This document shows, one piece after another, positions 23,426 through 35,497 of a DNA stretch of 64,000 nt (the first letter of the stretch is position 1; the number at the start of each line of letters is the position of its first letter). The notes below the pieces were generated by a model. The model saw only the letters and a list, made by a program, of their open reading frames with translations. It did not search any database and was not told the DNA's origin. The stretch spans positions 68,873,267 through 68,937,266 of the forward strand of contig OY720346.1 in the NCBI GenBank assembly GCA_963082975.1, in the 5' to 3' direction. Source of the stretch: Labia minor. Taxonomy: Eukaryota; Arthropoda; Insecta; Dermaptera; Spongiphoridae. Both the position numbers and the translations under genes were made by a program.

Positions 23426-24052
23426 AATAAAATAAAACCCTTTAAAGATAGTATAATAGATATATGATAAGTTAAATTAATGAATTTAATTTTTTTTAGA
23501 ATTAACGAATAATTTTATAAATATAAAATTAATTAAACACATTTTTCATTATATATTGGGATAAAAATTATTAAAGTAAAAAAAATAAATAAATAAATAA
23601 AATGAAAATAAAATGTTATTTTATTTCTTTGTTCTTTATATAATATTTAGAACATTTATTAATAATAAATAAGTAAATATATTCAATTAAATGATTTTAA
23701 ATATTATTATAAAATAAAAAAAAAACAATTTAAATAAGCATGGATTGGGTTTTATCCTTCCCATAACACTCACAATTATTATTATTATTATTATTTTATT
23801 TAATGAAAAAGATGAATAATTTAAATATTCTTATAAATAATATATATATTAAATATACACAGCTCCTTTTTTTATATATAAAAGAATATAATTTTATTCA
23901 AAATTTAAATATGTTTTTATATAATTCCTAAAAAAATGAAAACATTTAATGGTTAATATTAAAATAAAAGTCTGTTTTTCTTTTGAATATAAAGTTTTTG
24001 TATTAAAAAATAATTCAATTGATATAGTATACAAAGGCATTTTATTAAATAA
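23426..24052. other. AT-rich, nothing recognised
   Basis: Very AT-rich with an (ATT)n tract near 23777-23795. Confidence 0.55.
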
Positions 24053-24770
24053 GTGAAATATTTAAAAAAAAACATCTTCAAATTCTGTGAAAATTCAGAC
24101 TGGCTTAACAGACAAGTCTCTACCACCAAGACAAAATGTAAGGCGATTGCGAAACCCTACCTTTGGTGTAACTTAAAAATGAACAACAGTTTAATAGAAC
24201 AGGTTTCTAGGTTTAACTATTTGGGAGTTCAGATCTCTAGCAATCAGTACCTTAAGGAAGAAGTAAAATCACAATTCTTTAAAGGAGCAAAAATCTCGGA
24301 CTTACTCTCGAATCCAGTTTGAAAAAAAATATTTTCTTTCTACAGATAGTAAAATCCCCGTATATGTATACAAGACATGTATACGCCCGATATTTACATA
24401 TGGGGCTGAATCGAGGGCAGACAACACCGTCACAAACACAACTTCTCCGAACAACCGAGATGAGGATTATAAGAGTCATACATTCGAGACCCTGCGTGAT
24501 AAAATCCACAACGAAAACCTTAAACAAATAAGCCGTTTTCAGGATATAGTAGATTGGATCCATGTAAGAAGAAGATGTTGGGCTGCCCATGCCCACAGAA
24601 TGCAGGATGACCGTCTTCCGAAAATCTTAGCGACAAACAGTCAGGAGGGAGTTAGAAGTCAAGGAAGACCCAGTAAGAGAAGGAAAGAAAACTACGTCCT
24701 AGAAGACTGAATGAATATTGAAGAAACATGTGTGTGCACCTATATTTAAGAAGAAAAAGAAGAAGACAAA
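24053..24770 (+). pseudogene. LINE reverse transcriptase C-terminal part, frameshifted
   Basis: Frame 24053-24322 encodes TKTKCKAIAKPYLWCNLKMN and EQVSRFNYLGVQISSNQYLK (the KTK...FKYLG block after the RT palm). Other frames continue with YVYKTCIRPIFTYGAESRAD, TLRDKIHNENLKQISRFQDI, and VRRRCWAAHAHRMQDDRLPK and GRPSKRRKENYV. Order and spacing are those of the C-terminus of RTE/R1-like LINEs, with at least two frameshifts. The end runs into AAGAAGAAAAAGAAGAAG (24751-24768), a GAA-rich tail like that of the LINE at 54550. Confidence 0.8.
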
Positions 24771-26101
24771 AAAATACGTTTATTCAGGATTTTTGTAATT
24801 AATTAAATATATATGTAGTTTAACTCCTGTGCATTAATCTCAATCTTTCATTTTCTTGAAATACAATCAAATCTATGGACGGAATTCATACGTGTAGTAT
24901 AATCTTATTTTAAAGATCAGCTTCAGTAAGGTCTTAAGACGTTACTAAGTTTGATAGGTCTAAATTCATCGTAGAAATTTTATATTGAAGATCACCTTAA
25001 GTAGTTGTCTAGTAGTGAATCTAGATTACTGCTACTGACTATGAATTCTGTCCTATATATGAGTACAAGTTGATTGTCATACCTTCCACTTAACTTTTCA
25101 TCACTTCATATTCGAATATTCTATAACGTTAGCTGAGCGACCATCTTTCTGGAAATTGAATAATGATTGTTATCCTGCATTCTGTACTGTTCATCTATGA
25201 ATGGATTGTAATTTCCAGTTGCGCAAACATAATCAGACTGATTACATATTATTAAACTGCAAAATTTGCTAGACACAACAACTCAAGGCTAAAGACACCA
25301 TAACAAAATCTTGAATTAATAAATATTCATTAAAATGATAATATTAACATTTAATTTGTTGAATTATGTATTTATATTTGTTTATTTAAAAAGAAAATAA
25401 AATTATTATCTTATATTATTAGTTAGGATGGGGCTCCTATTTACATCTGCACAATCATCTTCATAAATTTTAATGAAAACCACTATAAATTTAAATATAT
25501 TTCAATAGTAAAATAGAATGAATATTTTGGTTTGAAATTTGTGTTCTGAAATTTTAATTTAATAATATTATTTTTAATCTTATACTAGGTATTTTTATAT
25601 TTTCTTAAAATTTTGTTTCATAATTTTTACTTAACTTATTTTTAATTAACTTGAATATTAATTAAAAGAGTATTAATAATTTTTTTCTGATATCATATTC
25701 AATCTAATATTCAAAAGATATTTTGTTCATGACTAAAATATATTAATATAATTATTTATATATGAAAATTATATATTTGGATTTTAAAGATTATTTGTAT
25801 TTATAGAGGTTTATCAAATATTATTTTTTTTTTTTAAAATCAATAGTAAAGAATATTGACTAAGATACTCCAATTTTAGATTATGTTATTATCAATGATA
25901 TAATTTAATATTATAATAATATTTATTTACATATTTTGAAGATATTAAATATTTAATAGTTTTAATTTAAAAAAATGTTCAAATTTAAATTTAACAATAG
26001 ATTTGCTATTGTTGAGCAAAAGATATTACCTATATTAAATAAATTTTAAAATTAAATAAATTAATATATGCAATATATTTAGCTGAAAATAATGTGTGTA
26101 T
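24771..26101. other. No gene seen
   Basis: Balanced composition from about 24890 to 25300, then very AT-rich. No motif or repeat recognised. Confidence 0.45.
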
Positions 26102-26306
26102 TTAGAGCGCCGGATAAATGGGTGGGCAAGCCAGGAGACTCTCCGGGCGCCAAATTTTGAGGGGCGCCGTTATAAAATATTTTTTTTATATACATTATTT
26201 TTTTGTAATTTTGATTTTACTTTTTTTACTATTATTTTTTTTTTTTTCAGTAAATATGTATATTCTTGTATAAAATGGAGCTCAAAACCCTAGAATCGGC
26301 CCTGCC
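26102..26306. mobile_element. hAT-like MITE, degenerate
   Basis: Left AGAGCGCCGGATAAATGG with GGGCGCCAAATTTTGAGGGG, right CTAGAATCGGCCCTG. This resembles the widespread hAT-type ends CAGNGCCGG...GGGCGCC and the element at 53160-53447. I found no convincing 8-bp duplication. Confidence 0.4.
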
Positions 26307-27158
26307 TGCTTTTAATTTAACTTTAATTAATTAATAATGAATATTGATATAATTAATTATAGATAAAATTATTTTTCTTTGATTTATCTAAGAAATTATT
26401 TTATAAATTGTTATAAGAATATCAACTAATGTTCATATTATTTTATATTAATTTAGTTTTAAAGTGTGTGCCTGAATATGTATGGATAAGATGTCATTAT
26501 TTCAAACTTATTAACTTTAGTGTCACCCCTTAAATTAAAAAATTATTAAATTATAAAAAAAAACATGTTAAAATTATAACATTTAAATGTATGGACAAAT
26601 GATGAATTCAAAATTATTTTTTATTTGGCAATAGAAAATTTTATTAGCATATATTTTTAAATTAAGAAACATATATTTTATCTCAATATTACCCCCACCT
26701 CATCATTTTCTTTTTATATCTTAGGTATATATTAATAAAAAGCGTTAATAAAACTTTCCTTTTACCATTTAATATTGTAACAAAATATATATTATGAGAA
26801 TAAATAAAAAATTAAATTTAAATACTGTAAATGTTAATAAAAATTTAGGTGTTGAGTTTTATTTCGATTAAATTTATACATAGAATATATTTTCATTTTA
26901 ATGTACTCTTAAACACCTCGAAAAATAAAAGCTAGCTATTTTAATAATAATATCAAATATGGATATATTTTTCCAAGATTTAAATTCTCTATTATAGAGA
27001 GTTTACTAGATTTTTAAAAACTCATCTGGAAGAAAGTTGAATTTATCATTATTCATTGGACATTTTAAGAATTTCATTTGATAAAATTGACAATATATAC
27101 AAAACTAACATAGATATTCATTTTTAAATTAGTCAGAGTAATATTAATAATAATCAGG
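26307..27158. other. AT-rich, nothing recognised
   Basis: Very AT-rich throughout. No supported feature. Confidence 0.55.
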
Positions 27159-27548
27159 GGCAGCTTGACCGAGAGTGTATCGTGGCAATTTTCTACACAT
27201 GAAGTCTGCGTTCGATTTCAACTAAAGAACAAATTTTTCTAATAAATTCAATTTAACATCAGCTGCCTTCCGCTTCAGGAAATGACAAGCCTATTTCTAT
27301 ATAACCCTGCACCAGCAGGATTACTTCAAAAATTATCACCACACGCAACAATGGATCGTGATGAGAAGAACAATAATACTCCAGGTGGTATCCAATCCAC
27401 CCGTCACCAGGTGGCAACCGGGAGTTATTCTGGAGAACATTCATAAGAACAACTAGAAGTAATGGAAGAAAATTCTCAAACTAACAACTCAAGAGAATTC
27501 TACAGAAAAATGGGACCTTTACGGGATCCTAGATGGCCCAAACGCAAA
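27159..27548 (+). mobile_element. tRNA-like leader joined to a LINE-like open stretch (family S2), copy 1
   Basis: GGCAGCTTGACCGAGAGTG is a diverged A-box-type head and GCGTTCGATTTCA a B-box relic. A body with CAGCTGCCTTCCGCTTCAGG, TGACAAGCC, CCTGCACCAGCAGGATTAC and ATGGATCGTGATGAGA follows. The leader is shared with 29595-29815. Downstream the frame starting MDRDEKNNNTPGG has an internal stop and includes TNNSREFYRKMGP, which may correspond to the linker before the RT domain of LINEs; that match is weak. Confidence 0.55.
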
Positions 27549-28334
27549 TAAAAAAAATAATAAATTATTTATTTATTTATTTGTTCATTTTAGGTGTTTT
27601 TCATATAAATAATTATAAGGGATAAATAATATCAATTTATTCATTATTATATTTGATATTTTTTAAATGAAATATAATTTTAGTTTTCTTTAAAATAATC
27701 TCTTAAAAAAATACAATAGAACTTAGAATTCAGAATCATAAAGGTGAAAAACATGAAAATGATTATTTCCCTTCTAACTTTTCTCATAAAAATTGGAGAA
27801 ATCATGGAGGAGATAGGGATTGGCACCACTCTGCATGCACAGGTGGGGTTCGATAATCCACTTGAACGTGTGGGCCGCATAGAGATGGTCCGATCAGAGG
27901 TGGTAAGCGATACCCATTCAAAATGCACCCAGCCATTTGTAAAGAAAACATCTTTCAACCGGCATTATGCTAAATCCCCTTACGTTTTATTCCCTTTCAA
28001 AATGGTTGCATTTTTTCTTTGTTTTTTTTTCGAATAAAATTATTTTCTTTTATCTTACACAAATCACACTAATACCTATTAAAATAGATATATTATAAAA
28101 ATTACAAATTACAAATTATTCACAATTTAAAGAAGATTAAAAACATTAATAGAAATTATTATTTATTAACATAATACATAAATATATTAATTCTTCGTTT
28201 TTCTAATAAATGAAATTTTAAATTTTTTTTTCTTAAGGTACGTATATATAATCTTATAAACTTATAAATTTTGGCTCCATACCAACGAAATCCAACTCCC
28301 TAAGACTGTATTATAGATCAATTTAATAAATAAT
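27549..28334. other. Unassigned; GC-richer block 27740-28010
   Basis: Plus frame 27744-28037 starts with a hydrophobic stretch (MKMIISLLTFLIKIGEI) and continues LHAQVGFDNPLERVGRIEMV. The minus strand is also open (27680-27958). I do not recognise either. A host exon or conserved non-coding block is possible. Confidence 0.35.
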
Positions 28335-28342
28335 CTATATCT

Positions 28343-28493
28343 TAGTGATCCTTAACCTGTGGGGCCCGAGTCCTAAAAAAAAAGGTCAGATGATTTTGCG
28401 ATGCTCTGAAACATTTCCGATGATGGGGGAAGGGGGCGGTGAAAATTATGATTGAAAATTAGGCCGTGAATACTAAAAGGTTGAGAAACACTG
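28343..28493. mobile_element. hAT MITE with near-perfect 8-bp duplication
   Basis: Left TAGTGATCCTTAACCTG, right (reverse complement) CAGTGTTTCTCAACCTTTT. Flanks CTATATCT (28335-28342) and CTTTATCT (28494-28501) differ at one base. The TTCTCAACC ends mark it as a relative of the MITEs at 22250 and 49671. Confidence 0.78.
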
Positions 28494-28501
28494 CTTTATC
28501 T

Positions 28502-29594
28502 AATTTAATCTTTAATTTATTTTTAAAATTTATTTGACATGTCAACGCAGTACTTCTTCATCAGAGTTTTTGGCACTTTGAAGTTAAAAAGGAGATTGGT
28601 TTAGCCTGTTGACAGGTAATTTTGTGATTTTATTCTCTTAATAAATTATATATATTTCAAATAAATCACGCTCTGTTTCCTACAATGGTTTTCTCATTGG
28701 TATTTTTTTTTCTCCCAGTACTATCAAAAACTTTTATGAAAATTTCAGAATATATATATAAATTAGTCCCTAGATTACTAAAAGATCCAAAAAAGTTTTT
28801 AGAATAAACTAGTAGTTTTTTTAATAAAAAACAAAATTAAAATTTAAAATAATATTGATAAAGATCATACAATTATTATATTACCAATGATACTAAATTT
28901 TTTAATATTTTTGAGAACAAAAATTAACACAAATTATATATGTATATGTTTAGAAGATATTAACATTTTCACAACGGTAAATCAATATTTTGATAAATTA
29001 TTTTTTCAAATTAAAAATCACTGATTTAACTATTGATTTAAAAGATCAAACACATATACATATATTTTATATTTTATTTGAATAATAAATAAAAACTTTA
29101 AATAATACTCCTCTATAATAATTTATTAACATAGTAATCTTAAATGAATTAAGGTGAGAAGTTTAAATATTAACTTAGACGTAGTCGTATTTAATCCATA
29201 GTATTAATTTATAGTTTAACAATTTATTTCCATTTCTCAATATTCTATTTAAATAATAGTTTAATTTTATTTCTATTTGTTCAATATATCTCCAATCAAA
29301 TACATCCATTAAATATGACAAATAGACAAAGTCAGTATATAAATATATATATATCTATAAAGTATAATTATTAAATCATTTATTCATATCCATTAGATAT
29401 CATTGGTTACATGCAATAGATATATTTATTTAGTAATTACTAAAAATATTTTGTTAAATGTTGCTATTAAATTATTAATATGTATATATATAGTAGGTAA
29501 ATGTACGCTCCAATTCTCCATTCAAAAAAATATTTATTTTTTTCATATTCATGTTTATTAAAATAAATTATGAAATATATATATATATTTATAA
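28502..29594. other. AT-rich, nothing recognised
   Basis: Long AT-rich stretch with TA tracts (about 29343-29353, 29577-29588). No gene seen. Confidence 0.55.
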
Positions 29595-30102
29595 GGCAGC
29601 ATGGCTGAGTGGGTAGAGTACGAGATTTCTACACAGGAAGCCTGAGTTCGAATCCCAGCATAGAACTCAAGATTATATATTTATTTAATAAAAATTTAAA
29701 TTTAATTCAATTTAACATCGGCTGCCCCAGCTCCAGGAACTGACAAGCCCTGGTTCTACAAAGCCTGCTCCGGCAGGATAACCTCAAAACAAGCAACCAT
29801 GAATCGTGATAGAATATCCAGATAATTGCTCTTCAAGAGACAAGATTCACGGATGAAAAATACAATGGACTATAAGAACTATCGCATATTCAAGAGCAAG
29901 ACGGCCAAGCGAATTGGAAGAGGTTTACCACTTCTGGGCGTGGCGTTCATTGTGAACAAGAAGATCATCGATTCAATATTAGAAGTCAATGCCATCAGCA
30001 ATCGCATCATGACCATGGGGATGCGATGCGCTTCTAAAAATTTATGGGATCTTTGCGTGACCCAAGACGGTCCATACGCAATTAATAATAATAATATTTA
30101 TA
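29595..30102 (+). pseudogene. tRNA-like leader joined to a LINE endonuclease domain (family S2), copy 2
   Basis: The head GGCAGCATGGCTGAGTGGGT carries a good A box (TGGCTGAGTGG) and GAGTTCGAATCCC at about 29644-29656 is a good B box. The S2 body follows to ATGAATCGTGATAGA at about 29808. Then IIALQETRF (about 29823-29850) and, after a frameshift, YKNYRIFKSKTAKRIGRGLP, LGVAFIVNKKI and ISNRIMTMGMRCASKN. This is the AP-endonuclease domain of an RTE-like LINE, starting just before its catalytic Glu (LQET). The N-terminal part of the domain is absent and the RT never follows. A SINE inserted at 30103 ends it. Confidence 0.75.
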
Positions 30103-30370
30103 AGGCTCCACAGGGTAAGAGGTTAGCATAGCTTGCTCACATTCTCGTGGTCCCGAGTTCAAGTTCCTGGGGTCTATGGGACGGAGTCAACCCATTTCCA
30201 GAATCAAAATTGGGAAAGCTACTTAATAGCGCCTCCTATCAAGAAAATCAAGGTAAAGGTTGATAAGACCTGTTCTACTTATCATAGGACACCTAATTAA
30301 TATAACCGACATGATAGGCGTTGACCTTGCGTAGGACGTACAAAAGTCAGAGGCTTTATATATATATATT
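30103..30370 (+). mobile_element. SINE S1, near full length
   Basis: Head GGCTCCACAGGGTAAGAGGT, B-box-like CCCGAGTTCAAGTTCC, body GGTCTATGGGACGGAGTCAA and CAAGGTAAAGGTTGATAAGA, end GCGTAGGACGTACAAAAGTC, then a TA tract. It sits directly on the LINE endonuclease relic, so it probably inserted there later. Confidence 0.85.
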
Positions 30371-31456
30371 TGAGATTTTTTTTAATGTCTTGGTTTTGTT
30401 AAATAAATAAATTTAAGAAATATTAAATAATACTAAACAGAATGTGTAATGTGCTATCAAAAAATGAATTGTTTGATAACTCAATCTGTATAAATGTTGC
30501 CTACTTGTTTTATTTAGATTTAAAATTGAAATGGTAGAATGAAAAAATAACAATCCTAGGTACTATATAACTCTATTCATTCATTTTTCATGCATCAAAG
30601 GGTGGAATTTAAAAAAAAACATTTTTTTTTTGTATTTTTGTTTCGTATATTTGTACACATTTAGAATAGTAAATTGTTTGGTACGAGTTATTATATTGGT
30701 TCGTTCAATATGGAATTTTTGTTTTTCCATTGGAAAAATTGAGAAGGTGGTGGGTGTTGGTTGTTTGATGGATTGGTGACTTATTATATTATCTTAATCC
30801 GTTATCCATGTTATATAATGGGACAGCTTCCGATGACCTTCATAAACCAAAGGGTTGTTTTCCATTGAAGCATGGGAGGGAAAGAGGGAAGCAATCGAGT
30901 TTGTACAGCAATTAGGCTCAAAAAGACTTAACAAATACAACTCAAATTTACCCTTTCTGGCGTAGCCTAAGTCAATATTTGACCAATTCCTATCATATGG
31001 TGGTGAGCATACATACTTACTATATTTCTGATTGATAATAGTGATTATAATTGACTTGGAAGTGGGAGTGGGAGGATAAAATAAACATTCTTGATAACTA
31101 AACATAGAATTTCTACTTTGATATTTTTACTCTCAACAAAAACCAATGATTAATTTATCCTCGGAATTTATTGATTTATTCGTATATAAAAAAAACTGGA
31201 AAGGTTTTCTTATAAATTCAGATGAAATTAAATTCTCTACTAAATAAAAAAAATACTACAAAAATTAATAATATTCAAGTACATTATTTAATTACTAAAA
31301 AAACTTCTTAATTTTAATAAATTTAATGAGTAGATGCTCAGTATATAAGAATACTGTTTTAAAAAGATATTTTTAATAAATTGGCTGTGGGGTGATTATT
31401 ATAAATATGCTTCATTCTACTCTTCTTAACTTATATTTCTAAACATGGTATATACA
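30371..31456. other. Unassigned
   Basis: Mostly AT-rich. A 103-codon minus frame at 30794-31105 has balanced composition but no motif I can name. Confidence 0.4.
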
Positions 31457-31458
31457 GG

Positions 31459-31618
31459 GTGTCCCAAAATGAAAGAGCAGATTCCATTGGGTGTCCCAAA
31501 ATGAAAGAGAAGATTCCAATGGGTGTCCCAAAATGAAAGAGCAGATTCCAATGGGTGTCCCAAAATGAAAGAGCAGTTTCCAATGGGTGTCCCAAAATGA
31601 AAGAGCAGATTCCAATGG
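31459..31618. repeat. 32-bp minisatellite, five full units
   Basis: Tandem unit beginning GTGTCCCAAAATGAAAGAGC and ending AGATTCCAATGG, at 31459, 31491, 31523, 31555 and 31587, with a partial sixth unit GTGTCCCAAATTGAA at 31619. Units differ by single bases. The first is preceded by TATACAGG, giving ACAGGGTGTCCC, a sequence reminiscent of DNA-transposon ends. All three minus frames are open through the array because 32 is not a multiple of 3. Confidence 0.95.
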
Positions 31619-31817
31619 GTGTCCCAAATTGAACGCGGCACCCACCTTGCAAACAGCTTTTCCATGTTCAAATGGTTGTGCAAAATATTTCGCACACGTT
31701 CAGCTGACATTGTACAGGTTTCAGCTATCTTGAATGTTGCAAAATAAAGCAAATAAAAAAAATTTAAAAACATCGTTTTTCTTGGTCATGCCGGAAACTT
31801 TTCACCCCACCCTCGTA
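31619..31817 (-). pseudogene. mariner N-terminal part with terminal repeat, fused to the minisatellite
   Basis: Minus strand from the TA at 31816-31817: CGAGGGTGGGGTGAAAAGTT terminal repeat, then FKIAETCTMSAERVRNILHN and NMEKLFARWVPR, the second helix-turn-helix of a mariner transposase. At WVPR the coding part stops and the tandem repeat begins. The same family, with both ends, is at 51348-51816. The entire catalytic domain is missing here. Confidence 0.85.
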
Positions 31818-32516
31818 TATATTTAGATATAGATATATATAATATTTTAAAAAAAATATTTGTTAATTATTCAACTATTTTTAAAACTTTAAAGAAAGAC
31901 GAAACAAAAATAAAAAAAAATAGAAAATATGACCATATGTTACATTCTTTAACAGTTCTACTTTTTTCTGATATTATAATAGAAACTTGCAAATAAAAAT
32001 AACAAACAAACAAACAAACCAATAGAAATAAAACAATACAAAAATAAAATAAAAAAAATAGTACTACAAATATTATTAAATCAATGTTATCACACAAATG
32101 TTTTTTTAACTTCTTTCTATATTCAAATTTTTATTTGTTAACCGATTAAATTTGCATATTATATTATCAATTATATATATATATGCCAAATGGGTTAAAG
32201 TTAAGTAAATAAAAACAATAGAAAAATAAAATATATAAATTGAAATAAGAAAATATAGAATATAAAAAAATAAATAAACTTAACATAAATATATAATATG
32301 TATACTATTTATTATATTTTTTTCTCTTAATCATAAAATATATTTTGCATATAAATTAATTTTATAAATAATATGATATACCTAGATATACAGATAAAAA
32401 AATATTTTATATTATATTTTATCTTTATTTTGATTTAAGAAAATTTAAAAGAAGATTCATGATCAAATACATAAAGAATAATTATTTTATAAGTATTTAA
32501 ATTAAATTAATTAAGT
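31818..32516. other. AT-rich, nothing recognised
   Basis: Poly-A rich sequence. The open minus frame at 31867-32097 is low-complexity hydrophobic and not credible as a gene. Confidence 0.55.
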
Positions 32517-33148
32517 TGACCTGTGGCCAGGCACAGAACGGACCGACGGTTTGAAATAAATTAATTTCCAGCTACAAAAACAATTTCAAATAATTTAAAT
32601 GTATCTATTAATGCAATAAAAAACAGATATGGAAATAACATAAATATTTTAATTTTATTTTATTTATAATATATAAGGAGGCTCTGGCTGTGACGTCATG
32701 AAGGGCTGGGTGACGTCATATAATTTTAAATTAAGAAAAAATTAATGAAGATGATTTTTCTCGCGGATAAAACCAATACAAAGTGAATGATTCGTGGAGA
32801 TATGTAAAAAATCCCCTCATGTGAAATTTGGTGTGAAAATAACCCTTCCCTTTCTTTCGTCGATCGGTAATACTACCACTTCCGGTTTTCGGATATACGC
32901 CAAAAGTTGATCAATTCACCATAATGATGCATTAAGTAAATATAGCAAATTTTATCAAAATCCGTTCAGTAGGTCAAGCTGTACACATCTATACGGTCGG
33001 ACACACAATGGACAGAGGGACAGGCATCATGCTAAAAATAATTTTTTCTATTAACAAAATGTATGTAAAAATCTCCACTAGTGAAATTTGGTGTGAAAAC
33101 AATTCCTCCCTTACTATCATCAGTCGGTAATTACTATCATCGGTCGGT
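32517..33148 (-). mobile_element. R-family element, full copy
   Basis: Inverted copy: 3' hairpin region GACCTGTGGCCAGG at 32519, subterminal ACCGACGGTTTG, paired TGACGTCA words (32691, 32711), core on the minus strand, a (GGAC/GTCY) relic at about 33000-33030 and 5' end ending ATCGGTCGGT at 33148. The 5' terminal word is duplicated (ACTATCATCAGTCGGTAATT then ACTATCATCGGTCGGTAAT). Confidence 0.78.
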
Positions 33149-34370
33149 AATAATACTATTTATTTCAATAAAATATTAAAAATACGTTTTAACATGTATT
33201 GATAATAAAATTGCACATTCTTAATTAAAAAAATATTAAAATTTAATCACGTATACAAAATATACAAAATTTATATATATATTATATTGTATTTAATAGA
33301 AATATCTGACCTTTCTATTTTATTGAAAACGAGTTAATGCGATTTTCACAAACGCTCTATTGATTTATTATTCATAATAATATATATATTATTAGAATTA
33401 ATTAATAATTAACGTAAAATAAATCATTTTATCTTTATTTATGATTCTAATTTATGATTGAATCAAATTACTAGCTAGTAATGATAGAGTTGACTAATAA
33501 ATACATAATTAATTACTTTTCAAATTGATTTTAACTATCAATGCATATATATATATATAGATATATAGATATATAATTCTTTTAACCAATTGAATACCCT
33601 CACTTTTAAATTATTCATTAATAAGAGTTGGAAAGTTGTTTTTTAATTAAGAAATCTACTTGGGCATTGATTACTTTTCCCTCTCATCAAAACATCATTA
33701 ATATTTAATGAAAAATTTCATTTCCAATGAGTTAGTTAATTTTAATTAATTTAATGTTAGGAAATTGTCATACAATAGATTATATATAAAATGGAAAATT
33801 TTTATTTTTTTTTTTTTTATTTTACTTTGAGAATGATAAAATTCTCTGGAGCCTATATTTTCGAATAATTATTTCTTCAATTTACTTACATAAAATCATT
33901 TAAATACATTCTAATTTATTTATTTATTTTTGTAATTTAATTTTCTTGTAAGGAATTATTCAATAGACGTACTTAACAAATCAGTTACTGACATAAATGT
34001 AGTCTCCAGCCGTTTACAATTTTAATTACTTAATTAATTATAGGTGTATTTTGGTTTAATTACGCTCATAAATAAATAAGAAGTAGTAGGCTTCATTAAA
34101 ATTGACTTTAATACCACTCATACATTTAAATAAAAAGATATTATACATTCCATTTCTTCATTTTGTTCATTATTTTGTTGTTTTTTTATTATTATAAAGC
34201 CCCATTTTATTAACAAATGTATTAAGAATTCTTTCAATTGGAAAATAATTCAATAAATCTTATAAATCTAACAAAATTTGTCCGATACTGATTTAAATCA
34301 ATATTTTGAACACTAAAATTATTTATATTATTCAATTTTGTACTTATTTAAAGATACAATATTAAATTTT
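33149..34370. other. AT-rich; 70-bp stretch shared with 46314-46392
   Basis: 33227-33299 (AATATTAAAATTTAATCACG...) resembles 46314-46392, a short unclassified dispersed repeat. Otherwise no feature. Confidence 0.45.
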
Positions 34371-34477
34371 TACGATCTCGCCAGGAATTGTATTGCAATC
34401 ACGAAAATTTTCGATGTCAAGATTTTGATGTTTTTATACGTTGTGAAGGTTCCTGAATCATTTTCACTAAGGTTGAG

Positions 34478-34535
<58 letters not shown>

Positions 34536-34706
34536 AGACCAGATTACGCAAAACGGTTTGTGCTAGAATCATAGAATCATGAAATTTATGATACACGGGC
34601 ATTACATGATTAAAAATTGTATAAAACTGCTATATATAGAATTTTAGCTTGATTGAATCGCTGAAAGTACCGGAATTAATTTTTTAACACGACTGCAATT
34701 ATTCAT
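34371..34706 (+). mobile_element. T-family repeat, internally deleted
   Basis: Contains ATCTCGCCAGGAATTG, TCGATGTCAAGATTTTGATG, GGTTCCTGAATCATTTTCAC, a TA/TG microsatellite (34481-34534), then the core AAACGGTTTGTGCTAGAATC and ATGAAATTTATGATAC. It then jumps to CATGATTAAAAATTGTATAA and AGTACCGGAATTAATTTTTT. The middle and the 3' third seen in the copy at 41253 are missing. Confidence 0.75.
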
Positions 34707-34892
34707 TTTGATAAATATTTATTTATAAAAGAGATAAAGATTTCATTTCAATTGTATTTTATAGAATAAAATTTGAAATATTTTTTTTTTTCAAAAATAA
34801 AAATATTATTTTAATGTCTGTAATATTTAATTTTGAAATAAGATTGTCTTTTAGTCAAAATATTATTTAGTTATAATAGTTGATCATATTTA

Positions 34893-35497
34893 ATATCTCG
34901 TCAGTGATAGTATTGCGATTATGAAAATTTTCGATGTCGAGATTTTGATGTTTTTAATACGTTTTGAAGGTCCCTTAGTCCCTTAGTCACTAATTGTAAG
35001 TTTAACAAAAATATCTCTCTCTCTCTCTCTCTGTGTGTATGTGTATGTAAACAAGATTGGTCCAAGGACATTATTCAAAATTTGTAGTTATCTATCAAGT
35101 TTTGAGTAATGTAACTCATTCGGAAGAGGACCATTAACTACCACGTTTTCATTTTTTTCCACTAAACTGACCGTAAAAATAAAAATATATGTTTGATAAT
35201 TTTTCATATGATTAAAAATTGTATAAAACTTCTATATATAGAATTCCAGCTTGATTGAATCACTAAAAGTACCGGAATTAATTTTTAAAATTTTTTAACA
35301 CGTTGACTGCCAATCACGCGCCAGTACGTGACGTGGTGCCATCAACAAAGAGCCAAACAAGCGCTGGTTTAATAAATATTATTTATTTATTTTCATTTAT
35401 AATTTAATTAATTCAATTAAATTTAAATATAATATATGTTAATTAATCTAGTGCAAATTTGCGAGATAGTCGAGAGGAGACACTCCATAAAGAGATA
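34893..35497 (+). mobile_element. T-family repeat, full copy (left palindrome arm)
   Basis: From ATCTCGTCAGTGATAG to GCGAGATAGTCGAGAGGAGA with ACACTCC. A CT/TG tract at 35013-35040 precedes the relic core. CACGCGCCAGTACGTGACGTG lies near 35318 as in other copies. It retains the intact equivalent (CACTAAAC, 35160-35167) of the hAT MITE target used at 41549. Confidence 0.8.

Noticed and set aside
24279-24596. 105-codon minus frame
   Set aside because: Antisense shadow of the decayed LINE reverse transcriptase on the plus strand.
29595-29670. Possible functional tRNA gene (A and B boxes)
   Set aside because: No paired acceptor stem or plausible cloverleaf was found, and the leader recurs at 27159 attached to TE sequence. 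Treated as tRNA-derived leader.
31426-31773. 115-codon minus-strand frame with tandem peptide repeats
   Set aside because: It is a mariner relic read into a 32-bp minisatellite. All three frames are open because of the array, so it is not a repeat protein.
31981-32034. Repeated AAAC/CAAA words as a CRISPR-like or tandem array
   Set aside because: Simple (CAAA)n microsatellite. No spacer structure, and the window is eukaryotic.
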